64,000 nucleotides of DNA from assembly GCA_963971305.1 (NCBI GenBank), contig OZ020311.1, forward strand, positions 7,440,001 to 7,504,000. The letters are read 5' to 3'. This document shows positions 1-12,244 of the stretch, in pieces. The notes under the pieces are model-generated. The model searched no databases. It worked only from the letters and a program-made list of their open reading frames with translations, and was not told the DNA's origin. This DNA comes from Arcuatula senhousia. Taxonomy: Eukaryota; Mollusca; Bivalvia; Mytilida; Mytilidae. Numbering within the stretch: position 1 is the first letter of the stretch; the number at the start of each line of letters is the position of its first letter. The position numbers and the translations under genes were made by a program.

Positions 1-444
1 TATTTTATAACCTTTTATGCCCTTTAGAGAAAGCCTAGATTATCGTCGTGTAGCGCCTAACACTTTGAGGACAGCACTTTAAAAACTACATGTACCCTTT
101 TAAACACACTATGAATTCAGACAAAGTTTTGCAAATCACGTCATAAAATAAAGCAGCATCACTTACAAGATTTCAAGATTTTATTGATATACTCACAATT
201 AAGGAAACATGAGGTAAATATATAATACAAAGTTACATAATGACAGGATGAATAAGTGACATGGTACAGGAATCACACTAAATATTTGCTAAGTTGGTTT
301 ACAAAAGTTGCAACATTTGATAAAACTTAAAACTTTGATTACATTACAAAATGATAACATACCTTTCATTTTATTTAAATTAGGATTCGTATGAAAATAC
401 CTTGGTATATATTTTTGTCTGAGCTGTTTAACCAATTTGTTTTT
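1..444. repeat. Dispersed repeat X, left part
   Basis: No gene is visible. The first 180 bases closely match 30905-31090: both hold a 'ttttatgc' start, a 'gacagcact' stretch and a 'ttgcaaatcacgtcataaaat' stretch. A third partial copy is at 31555-31650, and a fourth at 32155-32238 is interrupted by a later insertion. This is the start of the large paralogous block that recurs from about 30.9 kb. Confidence 0.6.
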
Positions 445-571
445 GGCATACTGTAAAACATGGTATGGTATGGTGGTATGGTATGTGGTATGGTACGATG
501 GTATGGTATCATGGTATGGTACGAATTTTCATACCATGGTATAAAGTCTATGGTATGGTATGGATTTTAAA
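445..571 (+). repeat. Left inverted arm of the foldback element
   Basis: Tandem ATGGT/GGTAT units broken by short spacers such as 'acgaattttcataccatgg'. The right arm at 2801-2957 carries the same sequence in inverse orientation, so a single strand could form a long hairpin. Confidence 0.75.
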
Positions 572-1657
572 TTTCGTTTTTCTTTAAGTAAATACAAAAC
601 AAACAAACAAACTTTATTCACCAAATCAGAAGCCCATGGTGAGTGATCAGTTACATATATAAGAAGAGGAGATCATGATTGATAGAGAGGTAACAAACAT
701 AAATACTTACATTACATATATGCATAAATACGAAATGAGTATAAATGATACAAGAAGGACAAGAAATAACAATATAATCCTTATAAATCAGCATTTTTGG
801 ATATAAAGTTTCAGTTAATGATAAAACCTTCATACTCACTATTCAGTTGGAAGATCAGCTTAGATTCATTGCATAGGCAGGAAAAGTTATGGCATTTTGT
901 ACAAGCAATATTAAAAAGATAATTTCTGTCAGAGTTAGATTTTGTGCAAGTACATAAAGGTGCATCTCGTCTTCAATTTCTTGATCTGAACAGTTTTTCC
1001 AAAGTCTCTCTGATCTTTGTGTGATAGAATAACGCGTTAAGTAAATACAGTTATGTAATATGAATATCTTTTTCTTAACATTATGTTAAACTATAGTATG
1101 CCTTTATAATATAAAGCATCTTAATATTGAATTGAATTTACAAATATCTAGTTAAAATCTCTACACTCAGTTATGATGATAAATCATTGTTTTAATTGTT
1201 CTTGCGTGTTGCATGTCCATAGAAAGCTTCTCAGTAAAACAGGTGATTATTGACTAAAACATAATTTTTATAATACTATCTAGATCAAGATTAAGACCTA
1301 CTTTCAGTTTCTTTTATCGTAACAGATATATTGTGAAGTAATTCTGTATTCTGCTGAAGTACCATTAAGCGAAATTCCAACAATAGAAAAGTCGTCTCAA
1401 TTTATGTTGCTGCTTAATATACTGTGGTAGATTCCAGGTTAGGATAATAATTGGTAAAATGCAACAATTTCTCATAGAATCCTCTCATAGATAAAATCCC
1501 CCAGACCTCTCATTAATACTTAGTATATCATATAGAGTACTGAGTGTAGAGAATATCTTAGTAATAATTTGGTCCCACAGTTTGGTATTTTTGGTTTTAT
1601 TGTTCTATGCTCTTCATATTCATATAGTGTTTGGCATTTTCAATATTTTTGGTAGAG

Positions 1658-1699
1658 CGCCTCTGATGAGTCTTGAATAGACAAAACGCGCGTCAGGCG
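1658..1699 (+). ncRNA. Hammerhead ribozyme A1, core mutated (G12 to A)
   Basis: Stem I is CGCCT (1658-1662) with AGGCG (1695-1699). The core CTGATGA and a stem II of GTC/GAC with loop TTGAATA are present. The expected GAAA reads AAAA at 1683-1686, changing catalytic G12. Predicted inactive. Confidence 0.75.
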
Positions 1700-2015
1700 T
1701 AGCAAAATTTATTGTCTGGAACTTTGTTGTCATCTTTATTTCGAACACACGTGAAGGTTAGCACTGCTGGTGGAGTTTTAATTCCCCGAGGTTAGCCCGC
1801 TCCGGCACCAACACTTTTGAGTTGGAGAATACATCAAAGCTTTGAATTATCCGTCTAAATTTCAAAATTGTCTAAACCCTAAGGTTCTTCCTACACCAGA
1901 CATAGGTTGAATATCTTAGTAATAATTTGGTTCCACAGTTTGGTATTTTTGGTTTTATTGTTCTATGCTCTTCATATTCATATAGTGTTTGGCATTTTCA
2001 ATATTTTTGGTAGAG

Positions 2016-2057
2016 CACCTCTGATGAGTCTTGAATAGACGAAACGCACGTGAGGCG
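2016..2057 (+). ncRNA. Hammerhead ribozyme A2, cleavage site mutated
   Basis: The core CTGATGA, stem II and GAAA are intact. The cleavage nucleotide at 2052 is G where an H base (A, C or U) is required, and stem I has CACCT against AGGCG, one mismatch. Predicted inactive. Confidence 0.7.
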
Positions 2058-2373
2058 TAGCAAAATTTATTGTCTGGAACTTTGTTGTCATTTGTATTTC
2101 GAACACACGTGAAGGTTAGCACTGCTGGTGGAGTTTTCATTCCCCGAGGTTAGCCCGCTCCGGCACCAACACTTTTGAGTTGGAAAATACATCAAAGCTT
2201 TAAATTATCCGTCTAAATTTCAAAATTGTCGAAACCCTAAGGTTCTTCCTACACAAGACATAGGTTGAATATCTTAGTAATAATTTGGTTCCACAGTTTG
2301 GTATTTTTGGTTTTATTGTTCTATGCTCTTCATATTCATATAGTGTTTGGCATTTTCAATATTTTTGGTAGAG

Positions 2374-2415
2374 CGCCTCTGATGAGTCTTGAATAGACGA
2401 AACGCGCGTCAGGCG
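2374..2415 (+). ncRNA. Hammerhead ribozyme A3, intact
   Basis: Stem I CGCCT/AGGCG, core CTGATGA, stem II GTC-TTGAATA-GAC, GAAA, self-complementary stem III ACGCGCGT, cleavage after GTC at 2410. All invariant hammerhead bases are present. With only two loop bases in stem III, such ribozymes are expected to work best as dimers, as described for animal retrozymes. Confidence 0.8.
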
Positions 2416-2800
2416 TAGAAAAATTTATTGTCTGGAACTTTGTTGTCATTTGTATACAAACACTGCGATTTTTTAACATAAATGTATTTAAAGCATAATT
2501 TTCTCTTATATTCTGAATCTAAAATATTACACAATTTTCTATAATGCTTATATTTAATAAAACTAAATATCATAGGCGAATCAAGAAATTATTTAAAGGG
2601 GGAAGTGTTCCTTTTACAGTCCACTGAGAACGAAATGGGGGTTCCAGTCCAATTTGGTAAAAAAATACACCAAAATAACAAATTCTTCGGAGGTTCCAAC
2701 CCCAGGAACACCTCTTTTGTGCGCTAAATCTGAATTATAGTCAAACAATATTATTAAAAAACATGTAACTAAATTTACTATTTCATTTTTAAAAAGTTTT

Positions 2801-2957
2801 CAAATCCATACCGTACCATATGGTTTACCCAACTCTTTACCATGGTATGAAAATTCGTACCATACCATGCTACCATACCATCGTACCATACCACCGTACC
2901 ATGGTATGGTAAAATTTATTCCATACCATCGTACCATACCATATTTTACAGTATGCC
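2801..2957 (-). repeat. Right inverted arm of the foldback element
   Basis: Inverse copy of 445-571 with one extra run of ATGGT units in the middle. The outer end is ttttacagtatgcc. Confidence 0.75.
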
Positions 2958-4086
2958 TTCGTTTTCACATTTAAAAAGATAGTGATATTCGTCGCCACGA
3001 TGTTTTGTAATATGACCATCAATAAAAAGCTGAAATTCCACCGATTAATGATTTCTGTCTTTTAATTATATCCGTTTTCATTCAATTTTGAAGCCAAATT
3101 TAAATTTAAATGAGGGTTTATGCGTTTACAAATCAAATAAATAGAAGTATTTAATGATCATACACATATTTCTCTGTACAGTAGGCGTTGTTTATCTTAA
3201 AACGCCCAAAACAAAACACACATAATTTAATGCCCTTAATGGCCGTTCGACTAAAAAAAATAATAAATAAAGAAAATAACTGAACTTGGAGGATCAATCC
3301 CAAATGTCCAAGAAAAAAAAGCAAAACAAGGAAGAAATACAGGATAGATTTAACATCGCAATGGTTCTTACTTGGTACAGGTATTTCAAAAGAAATGTTG
3401 GATTAAACCAGGTATTCAGACATGCATTTATGTGTGTAGAGCAAATGAATATAAACTGTATTTCTCTGTCAATAATGCATATTTGAATACTGATAATTTT
3501 ACTAATAATGGTTTAATCGTGTAAATAACTCTTAAAGATAGTAAACCAATACCGGGCGTTGCCAAAAGGCTGAACGAAAAATGGAACGGAAAACGGAAGG
3601 GAAAAACGGAAACGGAAAAAAAACGAAATTTAAAATTAGTCTTTAGTTTTACCTGGCAATGTTGTTTATGTATAATGCCGATAATGATTTTTTGCTAGTT
3701 TACACATTTACTGTTTGTCGTTTAGATATGAAAATTTTAATTTAAATGTAAATTGACCATCTTCAAGCATATACATGTATAAACTATATAAAGAGAAAAG
3801 ATGAAAAATCCTTCGTGGCTATCAAAACAATTTGTCATATATAATCTGTACATTTTCTTTTGTCGCTGCTTAACATTTTTCTGACGCACCTACTGGCAGT
3901 TGCTGTAGCGCCGGGATAAACTACTATTATTTACTTGTAGCAAAGTGTTTCAAACTTGCATGTAAGATTTGTTTTTTATTTATCGTTGCCAAATATGTGA
4001 TTTATTTCATTGCATACTCTTGAAAATTAGGAAAACTTAATTTTTTTATTCTACCCGTCAATATGTCATGTAGCTATACTGATTTT
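2958..4086. other. Non-coding stretch with repeat fragments
   Basis: No supportable gene. 2990-3070 matches 31078-31150 (part of repeat X). 3275-3425 is a copy of dispersed repeat R, also at 12245-12460, 16080-16304 and 59665-59800. 3575-3635 is purine-rich (ggaaaacgga units). Confidence 0.5.
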
Positions 4087-4581
4087 TACTTGGAGGTCAC
4101 GTGACTTCCAAGTACTGTAATGGGTCGAAATTTACTCCGCATCCCGAGACATACAGCATCTAATTTTATGTGCATTCGTCTTCCGGTACAAAATTTTATT
4201 TAATGGGGGATGAATGAGCTTTCTAATCTGTATTTTACAAGCCCCTACAAATTGTCTGATGTGTTTTCATTTTAAATGCTGATATAGTATTTTCTATATT
4301 TTTCCAATAACCTTTTTAAAACTACATTAAGTGTATCACGAGACTTTAATCACCTGTTCGATGGGGAAATATATTTTAGCGGGAATATACAAATTATAGC
4401 AATTAAAGCCATTCATGTTTAATATAAAAGTTACCGGAAAATAGTTATATCGATTTCATATCGTTGTAAGATTATAAATGAATAAATATCTATTCAAATT
4501 CAGTAATTGCCTTCTTCTGTCAAAAAAGTTATAAACCACAACACAAATCGCCCGCCTTCGTTCAAATGTGACTTCCAAGTA
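4087..4581. mobile_element. MITE with 14-bp TIRs (TACTTGGAGGTCAC)
   Basis: The left end TACTTGGAGGTCAC matches the right end GTGACTTCCAAGTA in inverse orientation with one mismatch. The left TIR is followed at once by its own inverse, making a 28-base near-palindrome at 4087-4114. If the outer TA is the target duplication this fits Tc1/mariner-type insertion. No coding capacity. Confidence 0.55.
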
Positions 4582-4842
4582 CATGGTACCAACGGTACTT
4601 TGATTTGTTTGGCTATAATTGCATTACACAACAAGACGGTTTTTCAATGGAAGAGTGATGGTTGATGGTCAAGGGTGAACCTTCCATTTTGTTTTAAATG
4701 CCTGTACCGATTTACACAGGACCATTGCAATCCTTAAAAGTTGTTAAGGTTCATGGTTACACTTCGAAATAAATGGGAGTTATTTGACCTATTTTTCAAG
4801 TCTATGTACGACTTACACTACCCATAGGAATAAAAAAATAAA

Positions 4843-5190
4843 GTGTAGCAGCGTCTAGCTATAAAACTCGCCGATCATTTTCCCTTCTATTTCACAAGAA
4901 AAATGTTGTTGTTTTCTCTATTCATTTTCTTTCCGTTCAAATTGTACCTAAAATTAAGCACGAATAACCCCTTAATAACCTTCCATAAAACCGATTGTGA
5001 GTAGATTTAATAACATCAATAATAGAACTACCTTGCACGTGGAGGCCATTTGACAGGGCAAGGTTAATATTTGGCTATATTTGGGTGATCTGAAAAACGC
5101 AAAGAAAATGCTCCGGCATAACGGATCAACTTTACACCTACAAAATACTAAAACTTTATGCAAAAAATATTTATCTAGACGCTGCTACGC
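4843..5190. mobile_element. Short MITE, 16-bp TIRs
   Basis: gtgtagcagcgtctag at 4843-4858 and ctagacgctgctacgc at 5175-5190 are inverse copies with one mismatch, 348 bp apart end to end. No transposase. The open frame on the - strand inside it looks like chance. Confidence 0.55.
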
Positions 5191-7068
5191 CTTATTAAGC
5201 GATTGAATGTGTAGTTTAGGCTCCACAAAGACTGAAAAAAGACGTGAAATATCAGTAATTTTTAAGTGTAAAGATGAACCTTAAAGTTATAATCTGTATT
5301 TGTGATGATTCTTTGACTTTCAAAACTACCTTGGCCTTTTCCGACTCAGGTCATTCACCTTTACATCTTTCAATATCTCTGGCTTGTATTTGGTTTTTTT
5401 CCAAGACATTTGAGTTCGCAGTTTAGTCATTTCATTTATTAATGGTCAATGGTGCAAAGTTAAAAATAAATTGAACGTATATAGGTATTTTAGAATATAT
5501 ATAAAAAAATATGTCAACGTAAACAAATTGCCGGATTTCGTTCAACAGGAAATTTGTGAGCGACAAACCTTAAATCGAATTCCACGTTATGGGACCCCAC
5601 CCTGATGCTGTATACCAAATAGCAAGTGGCTGTGATAAGAAAATTGTTACGAAAATTTCTTCATCGCCCGCCCACCCAACATTCATCATTTTATAACCTG
5701 GATTTTTCATTCGGCCAATAAAACTGGTGAATGGTGAAGAGGTATGAAAATTTAAGTCAATGCATGGCGGTATTTTAAAACGTATGTACTTCATTTTGGT
5801 GAATGTTCCTAAAACCTCTGTTTTTTGTTTTTTGTTTTGAATTATAAATATCAAAATAAGAGTAATAAAGAAGATTTTTATTAAAATCGAAAGAAAAGAG
5901 AACGCAATTTCAGACAAGTACCAATGAAACTCTCATGCGATCATATACCTGTACTAACTCGATTTCAATCCCTTAGATGTGGGTTTGTCATAGAATCGTT
6001 TAAACGGTTTAATAACGGATTTTTTTTTCTTTTTGTTGTCTGGCACGAATTAGCTTTCCTAGCCGAGCCTACCTTTAAGTTTATTTAAAAACACAAAAAA
6101 AGCAATTAGAAAAGAAAGTTGTAAAGATTTTTATATAATATCCAAACAACATTTTGTTACAATACCAGCGGACGATTCCGGGATGTGTAATGCATGCATA
6201 AGAACAAAGATGTTACTTGTAATTGCATAAGTACAACAGAACTTGAGATTTTTTTTTTCAATGCACAAACAGGACATGCTTTAAAATTAGTAAACATGCT
6301 ATTGCAGCACCAATGAAAATGTTCGAAATATCGCAATTGAGCACCGGTTTCCTATTTAATAACCTTAGAAAGAGCTTTTGATGGCATTTCTTTCTTCTAG
6401 AATCACGCGCATAGACAATTTTCACATATCTTTCTTCTTATTACTGTCAAGCACTGGCAGTGGCCAAACGACGCAATCGCTAAAGACCATGTTCACTGCG
6501 CTTGTCGTTCGCATTTGTGGAAAAACACTACATTTTTTTCTGATTTAATCACATAATTGAATTCACTGGCAATTGCCTGCCATGCAAACCAATTTATAAG
6601 CATCACCACTATAATTTATTGTTTTAAAATGAATTCAACAAACGCTTTGTTTTTTTTAACGACAGTAAGTGATTGACAAACTCATAACACACTCCGCTCT
6701 GCGCTGAGAAAATTTCTGTTAGAAAGGAATGCATTCTTTATTTATGTTACGTGCGATTTATAATATTACATAATAACAACATGAGGTTTTATTATTTGAT
6801 TGAAATTGCACAGTACAATTAGCTGACACCCTTTCCAGCTTCCTTTTTGCATTCCATTCTATAACACCAATCAAAATGTCCTAAATACGTCAACTGTGCA
6901 CCTGTTTTCTATTTGCTCATGACATTTGTCAAAGTAAAAATAGAAATTACAAGAACATACCAAGGTGTGCATTTTTTAGACATGTCGTGTAAACAAGAGA
7001 AACATTATATGTTTTACACTTGCAAGTTCAAACATACCATGGAAAGCGAAATGGGCATCGTGTAATTT
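5191..7068. other. Non-coding, left copy of the duplicated block
   Basis: 6190-6360 and 6760-6920 match 38270-38440 and 38480-38640 in the same order, for example the shared phrase 'accctttccagcttcctttt'. A 115-codon - strand frame at 5570-5917 has no recognisable domain and an odd composition, and is not called as a gene. Nothing else is recognised. Confidence 0.5.
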
Positions 7069-7070
7069 AT

Positions 7071-7205
7071 GGAGTGGAGTGTTGGAGTGGAGTGGAGAAG
7101 AGTGTTGGAGTGGAGTCATGAAGTGGAGTGTTGGAGTGGAGTCGTGGAGTTCAGTGTTTGAGTAGAGTCGTGGAGTGTTGGAGTGGAGTCTGGTAAATAT
7201 TTGGA
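7071..7205 (+). repeat. GGAGT minisatellite
   Basis: Imperfect tandem units of the form ttggagtggagt, about 12-18 bp each, over roughly 135 bp. Confidence 0.85.
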
Positions 7206-7344
7206 GTGGTAGCCTACAATAACAACAGGCATTATATCATGCCTTTGATAGGCAACATTGATCCCCTATTCATATATCCAGGACATTTCCAAGTTGCTGA
7301 GATAATGTTAAACGGGTTGTGCTGTTAGATGATTGCTTTCTACA

Positions 7345-8085
7345 AGCAATGGTGTTCATCTGCAAGAAACAAAGAAGCACCAATTGGGCATTCGAGTGTC
7401 AAAAATCCGAAAGGGCAACGACGAAACCCGCGGTAAACACGAAGAAACACAAAACACAAAATCAACCGAACGGAAATCAACAACACAAACTCAAGTTGTA
7501 AGAGTGAACTCAGGTGCTCCGGAAGAGTAAGCGGTTCCTGCCTGCTATAGCACACCCGTCGTGTTGCCAATTTCCAATTCAGCGTGTCAAATCCGGTAAA
7601 GGAAGACAAAACAAGTTAATACGACAAACCAACATCTGCACTAATTTGAGGGATAGAAATCCAATATTTATCTACGAATGCATGGTGTCTACCGTAACAT
7701 TTCTTGTGTGAAGACAGCAACCGTGGAGCAACATAATCCTGTGTCAGCAGCTTCTGTGTCAAACGTGACGCTCTGCCAGGGAAATCGTTGTAATCCCGCA
7801 AGCTCTGGAGTAACGAATCAACTGTGATACGAAGACTCAATAAGCAGGAGCGGACGGAATGTTGCTACACAAGTCATCATTTTTATAATAGAGCTTTGTA
7901 GAAAGTCTTCTTAAGAGTAAATTTCGAGATAAAGATCTAAATATAAAGCAGACCTTCTAGAATCCGTTGTGTCCTTTATTTCAAGTTCCTGGGGATATAT
8001 GTGATGGAAAAAGTCACCAAATCGATAATTGTTAAGTGAGAGGACATCATCAATATAACGGAACTTGAGGTTAAAAGATATGATA
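7345..8085 (-). pseudogene. Reverse-transcriptase relic, YIDD family
   Basis: Read on the - strand, 8063-7900 encodes FRYIDDVLSLNN followed by a stretch ending IYPQELEIKDTTD. After frame breaks comes the C-terminal part (7840-7616: KKCYGRHHAFVDKYWISIPQ), then a 3' region to 7345. The YIDD catalytic motif is at 8046-8057 and is intact here, unlike in the copies at 23-25 kb. The 5' two thirds of the element is missing and frames are broken. The family is not certain; the same RT appears in the tandem relic at 23117-25004 and the fragments near 30.1, 31.2, 35.7 and 62.1 kb. Head-to-tail truncated copies would fit Penelope-like elements, but this is inference. Confidence 0.7.
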
Positions 8086-8985
8086 TGATATATGATAATG
8101 TTTAAGAAGGATAAGTGGCGAAAGTAATCTGTGCTGCAATATTAAATAATTGAGAATACTTACTTTCCAAACTAGATTTGGTCAGATTTAACTGTTTCCT
8201 AATATCTAATTTGACCTACCATTTTACATGAACAGTGTATATACCAATAGGCAACCCTGGTAGATAAGTTTATTTTTCTCAGACATTTATTTATATTTCT
8301 ATTGTGTTTTCATACCTCAATATTTTGTTATTGCTGGTAACAACTTGGCACCCCTGGAACCAAAAGCAATGTATCCATGGAAGGATTGGTACTCTAGACT
8401 ATTTGAAGAAGTGTTTTAGGTTGTGGTAAAATTTCTTGTACTGAAAAGATCTTCGATGTCCATTTATTTTTGATGTTGTGTGAATGCTTTTAATGTATCT
8501 ATTTTTTTTTTTGAATACAATATAAACTCTATTATTGTAGCGTTGCATGAGGGTGCGGTTTATTTTTGAATTCTGATTGGATCTTTTCTTTAACAAAAAC
8601 TTCGTCGGCTGTTTCACACAGCTAACTGAGATTTCTTAAACCAAACTTAAGGTAAATTATAAAGATATTGATATTTCTTGTTTATTTGTTTTAATTAGAA
8701 ATTTAATTGTCTTTGCATACATTTATTTAACTTAATTTGGAATATATGGATATTATTTGTTTTACAATAAATATTGGCAATTTAGTAATCTTGATATTAG
8801 GACAACAAATTAAGAGCACAATGAATTTCGTACTTAACTAATTGATTGACAATGATAATAGATTGTAGTTCTAATGATTGTTAGATATATTGCACGGTGA
8901 TATGTTGATTGATTGGCATGCCATTACAGCTATTTCGGTATCGTCTGTCTTGTCTTAAGCAAATAACCATATCGACCTATTGATA
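8086..8985. other. Non-coding stretch
   Basis: AT-rich sequence with no gene, RNA or transposon end that can be recognised. Confidence 0.4.
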
Positions 8986-9920
8986 AATTAACATTTTTAT
9001 CGATGTTATTATTTATATTGATTTGATTGAACATTGATTTATTCATAAATTGATATTAATTGAACATATATCTATATATTGGTGGAATATTGATTTTGAT
9101 TGAACATTGATTTACATGTATTGATGTAATATTTGTTTAATTGAATTTGATTGCTATGACTTTTGTGGCATCAGCTGCCTGTGGTTTAACAGTTACACTT
9201 TGAGTGATACTCAGTCCTGTTTATGGTTTCATAGGGGGACGACCATTTGATTTCGATCGGGCTGGCACTTTTTGTAAATAAATATCTATGCCTGGAAAAA
9301 GTTGAAATAAATAATCTGACCTCTATCCTCAAGAAAATAAAAAAAAAATAATCTGACCCAATATTCTTTAGTATGATATATAGTAAATAAATATTCACGC
9401 AGCGTAGCGGCAGAAAATATTTTTTTCTAGACTTGACTATAACTTCCATGCCACTTATGAATCAAATGGTCTTCCCCTTATCCCCCATCACCTATGTCCC
9501 CATCATGACCACCCTTTGTTTATCTTTTTATACACTTACAATGTGCAGTATCTCTAACTATTAACTGAAACCGACCGGCATTGATGATTACACGTAGTTC
9601 ATTATAATGCATCGGACTCAAATGGTTACTTTTTATCGATGGTCATTTATTAGATATTGGTTTTTCTGAGGCATTACTTATCTATTTGGTTTGACTTTGT
9701 TTGTTTTTGGGCTGTTGTTTCATTAAAGGTATCTATTGTAATCAATAACATTTTATAATTACCATTTAATTAAAATTTAACATCAGCAGTATATCGACCT
9801 AGCATTAACTTTCAATTTTTCACACTAGGGACGAAGCCAAAACATTGACATTTATGTAGACGCTTTGAAAAATGTGTTGATGACAATTTCCGCGATAAGC
9901 TGTAGAGACGGAAAACATTA
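8986..9920 (+). repeat. Duplicated segment, left copy (matches 39.6-40.2 and 45.7-46.5 kb)
   Basis: Begins with a ttgattgaacattga-type repetitive tract. 9180-9555 aligns with 39780-40180 and 9556-9920 with 45723-46540. At 9547 it reads 'cagtatctctaac' without interruption, giving the empty site for the 5.5 kb element at 40183-45719. No host gene. Confidence 0.7.
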
Positions 9921-10276
9921 TACAGTCAAACCTGTATATAAAGGGCAGCCATGGGACGACAAAATCATGCCTTTTAAAAGCAGGTGCCCTTTATATAAAG
10001 ATTCATTTTGGTTGTATTTTTCATAAAAGAGATATTTTAGGTCCCATTTATAGGCAGTGATTTGGTATTTGTTTGGTTTGGTATTTTTGGTTTTACTGTT
10101 CTATGCTCTTCATAATCATATAGTGTTTGGAATTTTCAATATTTTTGGTAGAGCGCCTCTGATGAGTCTTGAATAGACGAAACGCGCGTCAGGCGTAGCA
10201 AAATTTATTGTCTGGAACTTTGTTGTCATTTGTATTGCTATATGCAGGTGCCTTTTAAGGCAGTTTTGACAGTATA
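9921..10276. mobile_element. MITE-like repeat (acagtcaaacctg ends) with a nested retrozyme A copy
   Basis: The left end is tacagtcaaacctgtatata; the right end read in reverse is tactgtcaaaactgcctt, an imperfect TIR pair. The middle (10069-10236) is a single partial retrozyme A unit with its hammerhead. Confidence 0.5.
10154..10195 (+). ncRNA. Hammerhead ribozyme A4, intact
   Basis: Identical in all core positions to A3: CGCCT, CTGATGA, GTC-TTGAATA-GAC, GAAA, ACGCGCGT, cleavage after GTC at 10190, AGGCG. It is a solitary copy, not an array, so a transcript would carry a single ribozyme. Confidence 0.8.
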
Positions 10277-10453
10277 ATGTTTTTCATCTCTACAATTCGG
10301 GTAAATTATCATCAACTCATTATGTACATATTACGTGAGAATAATTTCAGGAATGTAACTTGTTTGAAAAAGTGGGCTAGCACACCTACTTTATGCACAT
10401 TAAAATGGACAGATAGGTCTATTAAAACAAGAAATGCTGATTTATTTTCAACC

Positions 10454-10562
10454 CCGTCACACTGTCCATGATCTTACTACGCTTTCCACGACCTCCGCAA
10501 TCTTAATGATCGTGAAACAGTCGCAGCAATTTTGAAAAAAACGTAGCCAGTGAGAGAGAAAG
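10454..10562. mobile_element. Short TIR repeat (GTCACACTG ends)
   Basis: Starts cccgtcacactgtccat and ends acgtagccagtgagag, an imperfect inverted pair of about 110 bp. A paralogous copy is at 46677-46785, where the ends match better (gtcacactggcc and agccagtgtgag). Confidence 0.5.
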
Positions 10563-11399
10563 TATGACAGTACTAGACCATGGTTTGATTATTCATGGGA
10601 ATGTCAGATTTAATAAGATACCACCACGAGTGCAAGACGCTCCTTCGGTGACTTTCCTAAAGACTACGATTATACCCAACCAATCACGACTTACACACGA
10701 ATCCTATGCTATCGCTACGATCGTTATACGCGTTCACTACTTATTCTATTCCGCTTACAAGAATGTACTTCTTATAGACTTTATAAAAAGGGAGATGCAT
10801 TTAGGTAAGGGGTCCAGGTTAAATGGTTGCCATAAGATATTAGATGATGTGAAATTATAAAATGAAGTTCCTTTAACATTTAAAATAACATGAATTATAA
10901 TACTTTTTAAAAGTCTATCTTTTACATGTATATGTACGTTCTGTCAATTAACTCCGTCTTACTGTTGATTCGTATATTCATTTCAAAGGAGTATTATACA
11001 TTTAATTTGCGAGACGTGTGCAGGATCGAAAAATAAACTATGATGTAAAATTTCAAAAATAACAATATGATATTCCATTTTTGTTGTTGATGGATTAAAA
11101 CTATGCCCACTTTATCGACAGAATGACATCTTGACTGACAGAACGTCGGCGTTATTACAAAAAAACTGAATCACTATTTAAAAAAATATGGTAAAAAATT
11201 CGCCCTTTATAAACATCAAAATACAGACTCACTGAATTGGGATTTCAAAATTTAATGTTTAAGCTTGTGTTTTCAAAACTGAAATCTATTGTAGGCATTT
11301 GATGCCAATGGGTAAACAGGCTAGGTAAATCTATACGTTTTTGAATTTGATTGTTGTCATTACGAGAAACAAATGAAATAATTGTTACATGTTATTGAA

Positions 11400-12240
11400 C
11401 GTAGTAAAGTCTTTGGTAGGATCGTACTTAAAACGCGAAAGACGTGATTGTGTCGTATTGTTGTTGTAGTATGATTTTATAAGTCGTAGTTTGATCATGT
11501 TATGATCATAACGAACTATGATCGGCTGTCAATGAAGGTACGACCTAATACTCTCTTTTATATACGAGTTCTTACGAGTATACAACTCGTATTCGGTCGC
11601 AGATTAGTAAGAGACTCTTTATTGCTCGTAAGCAAGTCGTTCTTGTTTGTATGGAATCGTCAGAAGAAAATCCCACAAGAACTCGTAAAACTATACATTT
11701 TGAAAATCGTAACAACTCGTAAGGAAATCTCTTATATGTGAAAGAGGGATTACGAGGATTTTTGATGTCAACAATCTTCGTAAAACTTTCACAAGTTTTT
11801 ACGATTTTACACTAGCCAGAAGATCTGTTTACAAGTAACAAAGAGTGCTTAACGAGTGTTTGCTATCGAGTACGAGTTGAAAACCCGAAAGAACTCGTAA
11901 GGAAATCTCGCATATGCGAAAGGGGTATTACGATATTTTCTTCCAATCTTTTACCAGCTATTTGCAAGCTTTCACGATTTCTTCACCAAGTCCAATGACG
12001 ATAAATATTCTATATTAAGTTTTAACGAGCATGTTACGGTGTCTTTACGAATGAAATTCGATATATTAAAGGAAATCGTGGCTTACTTGCAAACAACTCC
12101 GAAAAGAAATGCTGTACGAGGTCTTACCGAGTTAGTTTAGAGTCATTTACGATCACCACGATTTTTTACAAGAAATATGTGAAGCGATTATGAGTTAAAT
12201 TATGAAATTGTAATTTTCAACTCACAAAAGTTGAGGATTT
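11400..12240. repeat. ACGAGT/ACTCGT-rich repeat tract
   Basis: Many direct and inverted copies of TTACGAG and CTCGTAA, with fragments of an end sequence of the form cttcacatatacgag. Related to the larger tract at 56990-59640, which is collinear with this one in the second block. Confidence 0.6.
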
Positions 12241-12244
12241 TTTC

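Larger units (their letters stand above)
1551..2455 (+). repeat. Retrozyme A tandem array, 2.5 units of 358 bp
   Basis: The phrase gaatatcttagtaataattt starts at 1551, 1909 and 2267, giving an exact 358 bp period. Each unit contains a hammerhead-type motif (1658, 2016, 2374). Single copies of the same unit recur at 10069-10236 and 26366-26635, and a pair at 51615-52365, so this is a dispersed mobile family and not a purely local satellite. Tandem units of this size with a type I hammerhead and a very short stem III are the known layout of animal retrozymes. Confidence 0.8.
445..2957. mobile_element. Foldback element with ATGGT-rich inverted arms
   Basis: The ends are inverted copies of each other. 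The left starts ggcatactgtaaaacatgg; the right, read in reverse, starts ggcatactgtaaaatatgg. Each arm continues for about 130-150 bases through a ggtatggtac-type minisatellite and ends at similar inner borders (about 571 and 2801). The 2.2 kb interior holds no coding sequence of its own but carries a 2.5-copy retrozyme A array. The superfamily is not assignable by eye; long minisatellite-like arms are typical of foldback elements. Confidence 0.7.

Noticed and set aside
1551..2455. CRISPR array or simple satellite
   Set aside because: The unit is 358 bp without spacers, the DNA is eukaryotic, and the same unit occurs as dispersed single copies.
5570..5917. 115-codon - strand open frame with a hydrophobic start
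   Set aside because: No recognisable domain, low-complexity hydrophobic and lysine-rich start, no paralog or splice support; likely chance in AT-rich DNA.
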